Source: Flagellimonas onchidii
GTDB lineage: Bacteria > Bacteroidota > Bacteroidia > Flavobacteriales > Flavobacteriaceae
Reading direction: 5' to 3'
Length of the DNA stretch: 64,000 nt
NCBI RefSeq assembly: GCF_004804315.1
Contig: NZ_SRXX01000004.1
Coordinates: 230,188 to 294,187 of the forward strand
In this document: positions 34,418 through 43,693 of the stretch, in pieces
Position numbering within the stretch: position 1 is the stretch's first letter
How the letters are laid out: the number at the start of each line of letters is the position of its first letter
Notes under the pieces: model-generated
What the model was told of the DNA's origin: nothing
Database searches by the model: none
The model's input: the letters and a program-made list of their open reading frames with translations, nothing else
Program-made: the position numbers and the translations under genes

Positions 34418-35464
34418 CTACCAACTACCACTGGCTCCACCGCCGCCAGAGCTACCTCCACCTCCGGAAAAGCTACTGGAAGTGCTCCCCGAAGAACTAG
34501 AACCAAAAGAATGGCTTCCTGATGATGAGAAAGTCTTTCTTATGTACTTGCTGTCACTTTTAAACAACGAAAGCTGAAATCCCTCTTTACCCTTGATAAG
34601 AATTTTTGCAACTGCCAATAAAAGGGTCAAAAGAAAAAAATCTATCAAGACCAGAGACACCCACGATGTGTCATCAATTATAGTGTTCAAATCTTCAAAG
34701 CGAAAGCCGAAATTAAATATCTCCATCGCAAAAAGCATTGGCATGAGTATAAACACCATGGAAAAAACCACTGGAATCATTGAAAAAGTTACCATGAAAA
34801 GACCTCGGATTACACCAAGTTTTCCAATCAACATACCTCTAAAAGCCTCAACAATGCCCGAATAGGTTCTATAGAAAATAAAACCCCCAGCCCCAATAAA
34901 TATTGAAAAGAAAATTGCCATAAAAATTCGGACTCCCCAACCCATATCGTTTTCAGCTTCCAAATCTTTCTTAAACTCTTCTAAAGCTTCTGGATTATTA
35001 AGAAATTCGATAAGTTGATTGGTCGCTAAATCCAATCCTTCAAAGTAATTCCCTTCTTTGAACTTCGGAATCATGGTGTTTCTGATAATTCCCGAAGCAA
35101 CAGCGTCGGTGATATAGGGTTCCAACCCATAGCCAACTTCAATTCGAACCTCTCTATCAGCTTTTGCAAAAAGAATTAGAATGCCATTGTCCTTCCCTTT
35201 TTGACCCAACCCGTTTTGATTGAAAATGGAATTTGCGTATTCCTCAATGGTTTCATTTCCCAAAGTACTTATAGTCAAAACAACCACCTGGTTAGCAGTT
35301 TCTGTTTCAAAATGGGTAAGCTTTGTTCTAAGTCCTTGAAGTTCTTGGTCTGAAAAAATATGAGCATTATCTGTAACGATTTCATTTAATTGCGGATATG
35401 GTTGTTGCCCGAAGCCTGTTAAAGAAGATCCGAAGAGAAAAAAGAGAAGAAGACCTTTGTTCAT
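34418..35464 (-). CDS. TPM-domain membrane protein (YgcG family)
   Basis: A 348-residue protein. A signal peptide (LLLFFLFGSSLTGFGQQ) is followed by a TPM domain at about 22-165 (LNEIVTDNAHIFSDQELQGLR, ADREVRIEVGYGLEPYITDA). Three to four membrane segments lie between ~175 and 290. The extreme C-terminus is a serine/glycine run ending GGGGASGSW, a hallmark of YgcG-like proteins. The TPM domain faces the periplasm. Its biochemical role is unclear; in photosynthetic relatives (TLP18.3) it is linked to photosystem repair and phosphatase activity. It is divergent from the ABC transporter gene. Confidence 0.9.
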   Translation of the reverse strand: MNKGLLLFFLFGSSLTGFGQQPYPQLNEIVTDNAHIFSDQELQGLRTKLTHFETETANQVVVLTISTLGNETIEEYANSIFNQNGLGQKGKDNGILILFAKADREVRIEVGYGLEPYITDAVASGIIRNTMIPKFKEGNYFEGLDLATNQLIEFLNNPEALEEFKKDLEAENDMGWGVRIFMAIFFSIFIGAGGFIFYRTYSGIVEAFRGMLIGKLGVIRGLFMVTFSMIPVVFSMVFILMPMLFAMEIFNFGFRFEDLNTIIDDTSWVSLVLIDFFLLTLLLAVAKILIKGKEGFQLSLFKSDSKYIRKTFSSSGSHSFGSSSSGSTSSSFSGGGGSSGGGGASGSW

Positions 35465-35596
35465 TTTAAAAATTGTACCTGACCTCCTAAATATACAATA
35501 TGTTGGGTTGACTCTGATCTACAAATTTACAGACCACTCAAACTGTTTTACGTCCGTATAATTTCAACTAACTTGTGCTTTATTTTACAAATTTTC

Positions 35597-37333
35597 ATGT
35601 CTGATAAAAAAGTAAGTATCCTAAGTGCGTTCAGAACCATTATTTGGCCCAAAAGAAAGTTGGTTTTTATTGGTTTAGTACTCATTGCCATCAGTAGAGC
35701 GGCAAGTTTTGTTGTCCCGGCAGCCACAAGCCATCTTATTGATGATGTTGTGGTCAAAAAAGATATTGAAATGTTGAAATATCTGGTTGCGGGAGTCATG
35801 CTGGCCATTTTTGTTCAGGCTGTCACTTCTTTTTTATTGACCCGAATTCTGAGCGTACAGGCCCAATATCTAATTTCTGAGCTGAGAGCGCAAGTACAAA
35901 AAAAGGTGCTTTCATTACCCACTCGTTTTTTCGACAACACAAAGTCAGGCGCGTTGGTTTCGCGGATCATGTCCGATGTTGAGGGCGTTCGGAATTTGGT
36001 GGGTACGGGATTGGTTCAGTTGGTAGGAGGAGTGATTACGGCAGTGGTAGCTTTGGTTTTTTTGTTGAAAATCAGTGTTTTTATGACCCTGTTCACCTTT
36101 ATTCCCCTAATCATTTTTGCAGGAATTGCACTCAAAGCCTTTAAAATCATCCGACCCATTTTTAGAGATCGTGGCAAAATCAATGCTGAAGTAAAGGGTA
36201 GACTGACAGAAACCTTAGGCGGAATCCGTGTTATTAAAGGGTTTAATGCTGAAAAACAAGAACACACGGTCTTTGAGGCTGGCGTGGACCGTTTGTACCA
36301 AAATGTAAAAAAGAGTCTCACAACTAGCGCTTTTATGACCAGTTCCTCAACCTTCTTATTGGGTGTGGCAACAACAAGTGTAATGGGTTTTGGTGGATAC
36401 ATGATTATTCAAGGCGACCTATCTGTAGGGAAATTTGTGGAATTTACTGTGCTACTGGGTATGATGATCGCACCTATTGTGCAAATGAGCAATATTGGAA
36501 GTCAATTGACCGAAGCCTTAGCTGGTTTGGACCGTACAGAGGAGCTTATGAACATGTCCCCTGAAGCAAACGAAGAAGAACGAACCAATGTGCTCAAATC
36601 GGTAAACGGGGATATTGTTTTTAATAACGTGTCGTTTTCATATGAAGAGGATAAAGAAGTTTTGCATAACATCAGTTTTAAGGTAAAATCGGGACAGGTG
36701 ATTGCTTTAGTAGGTAGTTCCGGCTCAGGAAAATCGACAATTGCGGGTCTAGCTGCTAGTTTTTTGACTCCAGACTCCGGTGTTATCACTATTGATGGAA
36801 AAGATGTTTCCAAAGTCAACCTCAACAGTTTTAGACAACATTTGGGCGTGGTTCTTCAAGATGACTTTTTATTTGAAGGGACTATCAGGGAGAATATTCT
36901 ATTCCCAAGACCAAATGCGACCGAAGATCAGCTTCAAAAAGCAATAAAAGCAGCTTACGTTGATGAGTTCACTAATCGATTTGATGAAGGATTGGGTACT
37001 TTAATCGGTGAACGAGGGGTGAAATTATCGGGAGGACAACGCCAGCGAATTGCCATTGCCAGAGCGGTTTTGGCGGATCCTAGAATATTGATTTTGGACG
37101 AGGCCACCTCAAGTCTTGATACCGAGTCCGAAGCTTTGATACAGAAAAGTTTGGCAGAACTCACCAAAGGCAGAACAACTTTTGTGATTGCCCACCGCTT
37201 GAGCACCATAAGAAAAGCCGACCAAATCTTAGTTATTGAAAACGGGAGAATAGCCGAGCAAGGCACCCACGAAGAACTGATTGCTTCGGAAGGAAGGTAT
37301 TACAATCTGTTTACCTATCAAGCAAGAATATAA
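35597..37333 (+). CDS. ABC transporter, fused permease and ATPase (MsbA-like exporter)
   Basis: Start at the ATG at 35597 (MSDKKVSILSAF); an in-frame TTG at 35573 is less likely. The 578-residue protein is a half-transporter: six membrane segments at ~20-320, then an ATPase with Walker A (GSSGSGKST), Q-loop (VVLQDDFLFEGT), the signature LSGGQRQRIAIARA, Walker B (ILILDEATSSLD) and the H-loop (FVIAHRLST). It works as a homodimer exporting lipids or other amphiphiles from the inner membrane. The residues cannot distinguish an MsbA lipid flippase from a drug exporter. Confidence 0.92.
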   Translation: MSDKKVSILSAFRTIIWPKRKLVFIGLVLIAISRAASFVVPAATSHLIDDVVVKKDIEMLKYLVAGVMLAIFVQAVTSFLLTRILSVQAQYLISELRAQVQKKVLSLPTRFFDNTKSGALVSRIMSDVEGVRNLVGTGLVQLVGGVITAVVALVFLLKISVFMTLFTFIPLIIFAGIALKAFKIIRPIFRDRGKINAEVKGRLTETLGGIRVIKGFNAEKQEHTVFEAGVDRLYQNVKKSLTTSAFMTSSSTFLLGVATTSVMGFGGYMIIQGDLSVGKFVEFTVLLGMMIAPIVQMSNIGSQLTEALAGLDRTEELMNMSPEANEEERTNVLKSVNGDIVFNNVSFSYEEDKEVLHNISFKVKSGQVIALVGSSGSGKSTIAGLAASFLTPDSGVITIDGKDVSKVNLNSFRQHLGVVLQDDFLFEGTIRENILFPRPNATEDQLQKAIKAAYVDEFTNRFDEGLGTLIGERGVKLSGGQRQRIAIARAVLADPRILILDEATSSLDTESEALIQKSLAELTKGRTTFVIAHRLSTIRKADQILVIENGRIAEQGTHEELIASEGRYYNLFTYQARI

Positions 37334-37376
37334 AAAGGTATAAGGCAATGCTTCATTAATAAAAATTAATACGAAA

Positions 37377-38174
37377 TCATTCAATTTTTTTAGCCTCTTC
37401 CACTATGTTTCCATTTTCCCTTACAATCATTTTGGTAACAAAGCCATTATCAACGACAAACTCAAAAGTAAGTGGAGCTTTGTTTGTAAAAAACATATTT
37501 TCTGATTCTGGGCTTATAATAAGTTGCATATCTCCAGAATTCATTTGAAGTGCATTCTCCTTCTTAGTTATGATAGCCCGTACATTTTGACCCTTATATT
37601 TTCCCACATAACTCTCTAAAATTGCATTGGAAATAGTAATTTCTTCCTTTTTGTTGGCTGTAGTATTAGGGTTTTTATGGTCATAGCTCAAAACTCTTTT
37701 TAACTTCCATGAATCATTTTCTTTTATCCAGAGATGAGAAAATTTAGCTGTGCTAGTCAAATAAGGTTCTTTATCATTTTCTTTGATAAAAAACTCATGA
37801 GTCCCATTTTGAATTGCCCCATATAATCTCCCCTTATCATAAAGAGGAAATATTTCGAGGCTATTTTCCATCAATTTACGAATAGGTTTCTGCTTCTGAT
37901 TTGAACAAATATTCTGTTTTATGGTCGACAAAAACTTTTCTTTGGAGTTAGTAATACCTCCTTGGTCATGATAAAATTCGAGGTCATCACTAATAAGAGG
38001 TTCTATATCCGAAATCATACATTGATTGAAACCATTTTCAAAAAGAACCGCATCCATTTTTTTAATTGTTTCAAAAAGTTCATCTGAAGTTTCTGCTTGT
38101 GCAGTTGTTTTTTGAAATGGTAAAAGAAAAATTGTGAATAGAAAAATAGCTTGAGAAACATAACTTGTTTTCAT
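37377..38174 (-). CDS. Secreted NTF2-like (DUF4440) protein
   Basis: A 265-residue protein with a cleavable signal peptide (FLLPFQKTTAQA). Residues ~28-165 are an NTF2/DUF4440-like domain: ELFETIKKMDAVLFENGFNQC, ISDDLEFYHDQGGI, FSHLWIKENDSWKLKRVLSYDH. A second, beta-rich domain (about 180-263, LESYVGKYKGQNVRAIITKKE) resembles the DUF3471-type tail seen on beta-lactamase-like proteins. No catalytic residues are evident. The 281 bases from here to the ferredoxin gene hold no gene I can support. Confidence 0.75.
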   Translation of the reverse strand: MKTSYVSQAIFLFTIFLLPFQKTTAQAETSDELFETIKKMDAVLFENGFNQCMISDIEPLISDDLEFYHDQGGITNSKEKFLSTIKQNICSNQKQKPIRKLMENSLEIFPLYDKGRLYGAIQNGTHEFFIKENDKEPYLTSTAKFSHLWIKENDSWKLKRVLSYDHKNPNTTANKKEEITISNAILESYVGKYKGQNVRAIITKKENALQMNSGDMQLIISPESENMFFTNKAPLTFEFVVDNGFVTKMIVRENGNIVEEAKKIE

Positions 38175-38455
38175 GATTGATGTTTTATGATTGATTGTGT
38201 TAAAGAAGAGGCTTTTTTCTTTTTGTTACAATCTTTTAAAAGTTTTGCTAAAAAACTCTATATCCCCGCGCATGACTGTCTTTTCCTATCATCCTTGTAG
38301 AATAAGTGTCCACTGATTTTATGGATTATGGAAGAAATTTTTGAAAAGAAAATGTAGTTATAAGTAAGACTGGCACATCAACCAACTCAAAAAAATAGCA
38401 GGCATTCTAATTTTCATACTATACCAAAACAACATAAACTATTTATAGAGACATC

Positions 38456-38788
38456 TTAGGCTTCTTCGGGAGCTAATTCTACCTCTAAGCCATCTAAGTC
38501 ATCCGTCATATGGATTTGGCAGCCCAACCTACTATTGTCTTCCACAAAAAAAGCTTCGGCAAGCATAGCTTCTTCATCATCAGATTTTTCGGGTAGTTTA
38601 TGGTCTGATTTTACATAGCACTGGCATGAGGCACACATGGCCATTCCACCGCAAATTCCAATCGTTCCCTCAGGAGCAAGTTCATAGGAACGAACTACTT
38701 CCATTAGGTTCATGTTCATATCCGTAGGCGCATCTATTTCATGTTGCACCCCATCACGGTCAATAATCTTAATCTTTATGTCTGACAT
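38456..38788 (-). CDS. 2Fe-2S ferredoxin (adrenodoxin type)
   Basis: A 110-residue protein with cysteines spaced C46-x5-C52-x2-C55 ... C90 in GICGGMAMCASCQCYV and SRLGCQIHM, the adrenodoxin/Isc-type 2Fe-2S pattern. It is acidic, as expected of an electron carrier. It is the last gene of the leftward run that also contains the ferredoxin-NADP reductase, so the two are a plausible redox pair feeding iron-sulphur assembly or an oxygenase. Confidence 0.92.
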   Translation of the reverse strand: MSDIKIKIIDRDGVQHEIDAPTDMNMNLMEVVRSYELAPEGTIGICGGMAMCASCQCYVKSDHKLPEKSDDEEAMLAEAFFVEDNSRLGCQIHMTDDLDGLEVELAPEEA

Positions 38789-38862
38789 ATTATTTAGTAT
38801 GCTAGTGGTTTTAGTGAAATAGTGGGTTAGTTAATCCGCGGCCAAATCTTTCAAATCAAATT

Positions 38863-39210
38863 CTATTTCATCGATTTAATAAAAGCATATAACATCTTGG
38901 AAACTTCATTGGTTTTTTCAATTAAGATTTGTGATTTGTTTCTGTCGGTATAATTTAATCTTTCTGACAAATATAGCATTGATCTTACTTCACTATTCGA
39001 AGCAAGTGCGAAGTAAAGAAATCTTTTGAAATCGGCATTGGATTGTCTTTCGAAACCTTCAGCTATATTATTGGAAATAGAAACGGATGCCCTTGTAATT
39101 TGATCTTTGAAACCAAAATCTTTAAGAGTAGAAAACAGGTTGTAGATTTCTACAGCCAAATCCTGAGATTTTTGCCACATTTTTAAATCTTCAAAACGTT
39201 GAACAGTCAT
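38863..39210 (-). CDS. Four-helix bundle protein (S23 / 23S rRNA intervening-sequence family)
   Basis: A 115-residue protein with the family signature: FEDLKMWQKSQDLAVEIYNLF, DQITRASVSISNNIAEGFER, and RFLYFALASNSEVRSMLYLS. Members were first found inside 23S rRNA genes, but many, like this one, stand alone; function unknown. It lies between the ferredoxin and reductase genes, where it looks like an insertion into an otherwise functional operon. Confidence 0.9.
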   Translation of the reverse strand: MTVQRFEDLKMWQKSQDLAVEIYNLFSTLKDFGFKDQITRASVSISNNIAEGFERQSNADFKRFLYFALASNSEVRSMLYLSERLNYTDRNKSQILIEKTNEVSKMLYAFIKSMK

Positions 39211-39251
39211 GTTTTAACTTCTTCAAACTATTCCACTAGAGCACTATCCAA

Positions 39252-40310
39252 CTAATCGATAGATTTAACCACAGCCTTAGGTGCTTCTTTTTTACTGCCA
39301 TCGAATCCTGAAACCCCACCAACAGTAGTGTATTTCATCACATACTTTTTATCAGGATAGATGCGTTGATAGGCACTTTGGCACATCAAGGTGGCTTCAT
39401 GGAAACCACATAAAATCAATTTCAACTTGCCAGGATAGGTATTTACATCACCAATGGCATAAATGCCAGGAATATTAGTTTGATAGTCCAAAGTGTTGTC
39501 CACTTTTATGGCGTTCTTTTCAATATCAAGCCCCCATTCAGCAATCGGGCCCAATTTAGGGGAAAGTCCAAAAAGTGGAATAAAATCATCCACCTCTAGA
39601 TCAATTTCTTCTGAATTATCGGTTTTTCTAACAATTACCCTTTCAAGCTTGTTTTCACCTTGAAGGCCAACAACCTCTGCCGGAGTTATCAGATTGATTT
39701 TTCTCTGGTTTTTGAGTTGTTGCACTTTTTCCACAGAATCCAAAGCTCCCCTAAATTCGTTACGACGGTGCACCAAAGTCACTTCGGCGGCCACATCGGC
39801 CAAAAATATTGACCAATCCAACGCCGAATCCCCTCCACCTGCTATCAATACTTTTTTATCACGATAAACCTCAGGGTCCTTAATCATATAAGCGACACCT
39901 TTGTCCTCGAAATTCGAAAGGTTGTCCAACAATGGTTTTCTGGGTTCAAAACTGCCCAATCCCCCAGCAATGGCCACAATCGGAGCATGATGTTGAGTTC
40001 CTTTGTTGGTGGTAACCACGAAAGAACCATCTTCCTGTTTTTCAATTTTTTCTGCTCGCTCCCCCAAAGTGAATCCTGGTTGAAAGGGTGCTATTTGTTC
40101 CATTAGGTTGTCTACCAATTTTCCGGCCAGTACTTCTGGAAATCCAGGAATATCATAAATAGGCTTTTTCGGATATATCTCTGAACACTGCCCTCCGGGC
40201 TGGGGCAAGGCATCAATTAGATGACATTTTAATTGTAGCAGACCTGCTTCAAAAACAGTAAAAAGACCCGTAGGGCCTGCTCCAATAATCAATATATCGG
40301 TTTTAATCAT
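39252..40310 (-). CDS. Ferredoxin--NADP+ reductase (thioredoxin-reductase-like type)
   Basis: A 352-residue flavoprotein. The FAD site is IIGAGPTGLFTVFEAG (7-22), and the NADP site is KKVLIAGGGDSALDWSIFLA in the middle. There is no CxxC redox pair, so it is the FNR-type (YumC-like), not thioredoxin reductase. GIYAIGDVNTYPG near the C-terminus is the second FAD-binding motif. It transfers electrons between NADPH and the ferredoxin encoded downstream. It is cytoplasmic. Confidence 0.92.
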   Translation of the reverse strand: MIKTDILIIGAGPTGLFTVFEAGLLQLKCHLIDALPQPGGQCSEIYPKKPIYDIPGFPEVLAGKLVDNLMEQIAPFQPGFTLGERAEKIEKQEDGSFVVTTNKGTQHHAPIVAIAGGLGSFEPRKPLLDNLSNFEDKGVAYMIKDPEVYRDKKVLIAGGGDSALDWSIFLADVAAEVTLVHRRNEFRGALDSVEKVQQLKNQRKINLITPAEVVGLQGENKLERVIVRKTDNSEEIDLEVDDFIPLFGLSPKLGPIAEWGLDIEKNAIKVDNTLDYQTNIPGIYAIGDVNTYPGKLKLILCGFHEATLMCQSAYQRIYPDKKYVMKYTTVGGVSGFDGSKKEAPKAVVKSID

Positions 40311-40379
40311 TCAGAATCGTTTTGGGATATCTGCGCAACTTAAGTTTTGTTACAAGAGAGAGCTATGACATTTGTCAGT

Positions 40380-40625
40380 CTAACCAATATTGACCACTTC
40401 CTCAATTTGTGGAGCATATTTTTTAATGGTCATTTCCACCCCACTTTTTAAGGTCATTTGGTTGACACTGCACCCAATACAGTTGCCTTCAAGTTTTACT
40501 TTTACGGAGCTATCATTATCTATTGAAATCAACGAAATATCTCCTCCGTCGCTTTGCAGAAATGGTCGTATCTCATCCAAAGCTTTTTCCACATTGCTTC
40601 TAATCTCTTCTGATGTCATGCTCAT
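40380..40625 (-). CDS. NifU C-terminal-domain iron-sulphur scaffold protein
   Basis: An 81-residue protein consisting of the Nfu domain: VEKALDEIRPFLQSDGGDISLI and the cluster-binding CIGC in EGNCIGCSVNQMTLKSGVE. It carries and hands on 4Fe-4S clusters. Its start overlaps the end of the mrp gene by 4 bases, so the two iron-sulphur carriers are made together. Confidence 0.93.
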   Translation of the reverse strand: MSMTSEEIRSNVEKALDEIRPFLQSDGGDISLISIDNDSSVKVKLEGNCIGCSVNQMTLKSGVEMTIKKYAPQIEEVVNIG

Positions 40626-41761
40626 TTCTTTTTAACGGCAGCACAACCTGCCATAGTTGTAATTTTTATTGCCTCGGTCGGCGGTAGATCTGTATTTCTT
40701 TTTACAAGCTCCTGAACTACATTCCTGGTCAATTCCTCAAATGCTTCCTCGGTTGGTGTAGCCGTTTGTAATGCAGCAGGCCTTCCTACATCTCCAGCCT
40801 CGCGAATGCTCTGAACCAACGGAATCTCTCCCAAAAATGGTGTATCCAAGTCCTCAGCCAAGTTTTTAGCTCCATCTTTCCCAAAGATATGATATTTGTT
40901 GTTAGGCAATTCTGCTGGAGTAAAGTAAGCCATGTTTTCCACTATACCTAACACAGGTACGCTAATAGCTTCTTGTTGGAACATAGCAACTCCCTTTCTT
41001 GCATCAGCAAGAGCAATTTCTTGCGGGGTACTCACCACTACAGCTCCCGTAACTGGCAACGATTGCATGATACTTAAGTGGATATCTCCTGTTCCCGGGG
41101 GTAAATCCAGCAAAAGAAAATCCAATTCGCCCCAATGGGCATCGAAAATCATTTGGTTCAATGCTTTGGACGCCATAGGCCCTCTCCAGATCACTGCTTG
41201 GTTGGGTTGCGTGAAAAATCCAATGGAAAGTAGCTTTACACCATAGTTTTCCACGGGTTTCATCTTGGACTTACCGTTTACATTAACCGAAAGGGGTTTT
41301 TCCAAAGCAACATCAAACATAATCGGCATGGAAGGCCCATAAATATCCGTATCCAGTAAACCAACTTTAAAGCCCATTTTGGCCAAAGTAACCGCCATGT
41401 TCGCAGTAACGGTAGATTTTCCAACCCCTCCCTTACCTGATGCCACGGCAATGATATTTTGAATTCCTGGAATCGGATTTCCTTTAATCTGATTCACCTT
41501 TGGTGTTGTAGGTGCATCAACCTTAAGGTTGACCTTTATCTTCGCCTTTTCATAAACTTCTTTATGAATGATTTTTAAAATCTCAACTTCGGTTTTCTTT
41601 TTGGCTTGAAGGCTTGGGTTTTTTATGGTCACATCTACCTCAACTTCATCACCAAATACTTGCACATTGGTCACGGCACCGCTTTCCACCAAATTTTGAC
41701 CTTCTCCCGGAGCGGATATATTTTCCAATGCTTTAAGAATATCTGCCTTGTTCAACTTCAT
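40622..41761 (-). CDS. mrp: Mrp/NBP35-family iron-sulphur carrier ATPase
   Basis: A 379-residue protein. An N-terminal MIP18/DUF59-like domain (about 1-95) is followed by a P-loop ATPase with a deviant Walker A (ASGKGGVGKSTVTANMA), the switch DTDIYGPSMP and LLDLPPGTGD. Dimers assemble and deliver 4Fe-4S clusters to apoproteins using ATP. The tail ends in GCAAVKKK and does not show the CxxC of some homologues. It heads the tight mrp-nifU pair; ferredoxin and its reductase follow. Confidence 0.93.
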   Translation of the reverse strand: MKLNKADILKALENISAPGEGQNLVESGAVTNVQVFGDEVEVDVTIKNPSLQAKKKTEVEILKIIHKEVYEKAKIKVNLKVDAPTTPKVNQIKGNPIPGIQNIIAVASGKGGVGKSTVTANMAVTLAKMGFKVGLLDTDIYGPSMPIMFDVALEKPLSVNVNGKSKMKPVENYGVKLLSIGFFTQPNQAVIWRGPMASKALNQMIFDAHWGELDFLLLDLPPGTGDIHLSIMQSLPVTGAVVVSTPQEIALADARKGVAMFQQEAISVPVLGIVENMAYFTPAELPNNKYHIFGKDGAKNLAEDLDTPFLGEIPLVQSIREAGDVGRPAALQTATPTEEAFEELTRNVVQELVKRNTDLPPTEAIKITTMAGCAAVKKK

Positions 41762-41977
41762 TGATCCTTTTTTTGTTTGCAGTCGTTTAAACCTATTCTA
41801 AATTACAAAGATACGGCTTGCCACTTATTTTAAGAAGTTTGGCAATTGAAAATGAAGATGATGGGATTGAGTATGGCTATCGTAGAAGGGTGAAAGGGAG
41901 ATTGGGTTAAGGACAAAAAGTTTTGGGCGAAAGATTGTCATTGTAAACTGTTCATTAAACATTGTTTACTGTTAGCC

Positions 41978-42304
41978 TTAAAGCAGTTCTTTGCCTGGGT
42001 CCCAAAAGTGTTTCTGAAAATCGACAATTTGGTTATCCCGTATTTCAACACCTTCGTTTTCTAGAAGTTGTTGCATGAGGTTTGTTCCATCAAAATGGTG
42101 CTTCCCGGTAAGTATTCCTTTTCTATTTACCACTCGATGGGCTGGAACATCCTTTGCTGCAGAATTGTTCATAGCCCATCCCACCATTCTAGCACTTCTG
42201 GCGGCTCCCAAATATTTCGCGATAGCCCCGTATGATGTCACCCTTCCGTATGGAATCTGTTGAGCTACTTCATAGACCTTGTCAAAAAAGTTTTTCTCTT
42301 CCAT
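41978..42304 (-). CDS. Alkyltransferase-like protein (MGMT family without the active cysteine)
   Basis: A 108-residue protein resembling the DNA-binding domain of O6-alkylguanine-DNA alkyltransferase: QIPYGRVTSYGAIAKYLGAARSARMVGWAMN. The active-site P-C-H-R motif is PAHRVVNR here, with Ala55 replacing cysteine, so it cannot accept the alkyl group. Alkyltransferase-like proteins bind O6-alkylguanine and flag it for nucleotide excision repair. It starts 1 base after the stop of the LysE-type gene. The 216 bases downstream, to the mrp gene, hold nothing I recognise. Confidence 0.88.
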   Translation of the reverse strand: MEEKNFFDKVYEVAQQIPYGRVTSYGAIAKYLGAARSARMVGWAMNNSAAKDVPAHRVVNRKGILTGKHHFDGTNLMQQLLENEGVEIRDNQIVDFQKHFWDPGKELL

Positions 42305-42305
42305 T

Positions 42306-42935
42306 TTATTTATAGAAAATACGAATCAAGGTAATAACCAACAGCACCAACATTAAAGCACTTAGTATGTAATTGGAATTTTTTGAAAATCTGTTGGTCT
42401 TTGTCTCAAGTTTATTAAAATAAAAAGTATAAAGATAGAGTACTGAAAACGTACCCGCTCCAGCGGCCACCACAAATGTTGTAATATCCCAAGCTTCAAA
42501 CTTAATCCAGCCCGCTTCATTCCACATGGCATTTAAACCACTATAATAGGGAATGGTAAGCAGATTAAGGGCTGCTAAAAGTGTTCCTTTAAAAAAACTG
42601 TTCCTTCTGCTGACCTTTACCTCTGGCATTTCCTGCTTTTTATTTCGTTTAGCGACAACAAAAAAATATACAGCAAAAAAGGCAAAGACAATCAAGGCAA
42701 TTTTCAGCAATATATCTATTACCTCAGGGTTTCTATACAAAAATTTAGAAATGAGCACAGCGATATAAGCTTGGACCATAATCATGGAAGAAACACCCAA
42801 ACTGAAAATTATACCATCTAACTTTCCTTTTTCAACGCTAGTTTTTGCGGCATTCATGTTCAACAATCCCGGAGGTACCGTGGCCATGAACGCAGCCGAA
42901 AAAGTGGCAAAAAAAAGAATAAGTATGTGCGTCAT
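42306..42935 (-). CDS. LysE-family-like membrane exporter
   Basis: A 209-residue protein with about six membrane segments. The first reads FFATFSAAFMATVPPGLLNMNAAKTSVEKG, the LysE/RhtB opening with a conserved P-P/P-G-P kink. The middle carries a charged loop (RNKKQEMPEVKVSRRN). LysE proteins export amino acids or other small solutes; the substrate is unknown. It lies 3 bases after trmB and 1 base before the alkyltransferase-like gene, so the three are cotranscribed. Confidence 0.8.
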   Translation of the reverse strand: MTHILILFFATFSAAFMATVPPGLLNMNAAKTSVEKGKLDGIIFSLGVSSMIMVQAYIAVLISKFLYRNPEVIDILLKIALIVFAFFAVYFFVVAKRNKKQEMPEVKVSRRNSFFKGTLLAALNLLTIPYYSGLNAMWNEAGWIKFEAWDITTFVVAAGAGTFSVLYLYTFYFNKLETKTNRFSKNSNYILSALMLVLLVITLIRIFYK

Positions 42936-42938
42936 TGG

Positions 42939-43607
42939 TTAGTTTATCCTAAACTGGATATAGGTAATTGGTTTTCCTTGTTCAAGATACTGATTTTCAT
43001 AAAATGTCTGGATTTCCAAAACTTCGGGTGGACTGCCTGCATTTTTATACACATCGTGGTTCGAATACAGAATTTCATGTCCTTGCCCTTGCAAAAGTCC
43101 AAGGGTATATCCATGCATAAATTCGCTATCTGTTTTTAGGTTGACAATACCTTTTGGTTTAAGTAGGTGTTTGTATTTCTTCAAAAAATCCGGATTGGTC
43201 AAACGATGCTTGGTTCGTTTGTATTTAATCTGAGGGTCAGGGAAAGTTATCCAAATTTCATCGATTTCATTTTCCGCAAACAGCTGGTCAATCAATTCTA
43301 TTTGGGTTCGTAAAAAAGCTACATTGCCCAAGTTTTCTTCTTTGGCCGATTTTGCTCCCCGCCAAAACCTTGCTCCTTTAATATCAATCCCAATAAAGTT
43401 CTTAGCGGGGTTTCGCTTCGCTAGCCCTACTGTATATTCACCCTTTCCACAACCCAATTCCAATACAATGGGGTAATCATTGTCAAAAAAGGAATTCCAT
43501 TTTCCTTTAAACTTAAATCCACCTATAACTTCCTCTCTTGAGGGTTGGATTACATTGGTAAATGTTTCGTTCTCCTTAAACCGTTTTAACTTGTTCTTGC
43601 TTCCCAC
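42939..43607 (-). CDS. trmB: tRNA (guanine-N7)-methyltransferase
   Basis: A 222-residue SAM-dependent enzyme that methylates G46 of tRNA. VLELGCGKGEYTVGLA is the SAM-binding loop, NFIGIDIKGAR the acidic ribose contact, and ITFPDPQIKYKRTKHRLTNPDFLKKY the TrmB-specific PDP-K-R-H-R-L signature. Translation appears to start at a GTG (43605-43607), which gives MGSKNKLKRF, the usual beginning in this family. It heads the leftward run. Confidence 0.95.
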   Translation of the reverse strand: MGSKNKLKRFKENETFTNVIQPSREEVIGGFKFKGKWNSFFDNDYPIVLELGCGKGEYTVGLAKRNPAKNFIGIDIKGARFWRGAKSAKEENLGNVAFLRTQIELIDQLFAENEIDEIWITFPDPQIKYKRTKHRLTNPDFLKKYKHLLKPKGIVNLKTDSEFMHGYTLGLLQGQGHEILYSNHDVYKNAGSPPEVLEIQTFYENQYLEQGKPITYIQFRIN

Positions 43608-43693
43608 CTAGATTGCTTGAATTGAACAAAATTTAATGTTTTGGCAAAACTAAGGAAATCCCCAAGCAATTTTGTTTTTGTTTTTTTGACCTT

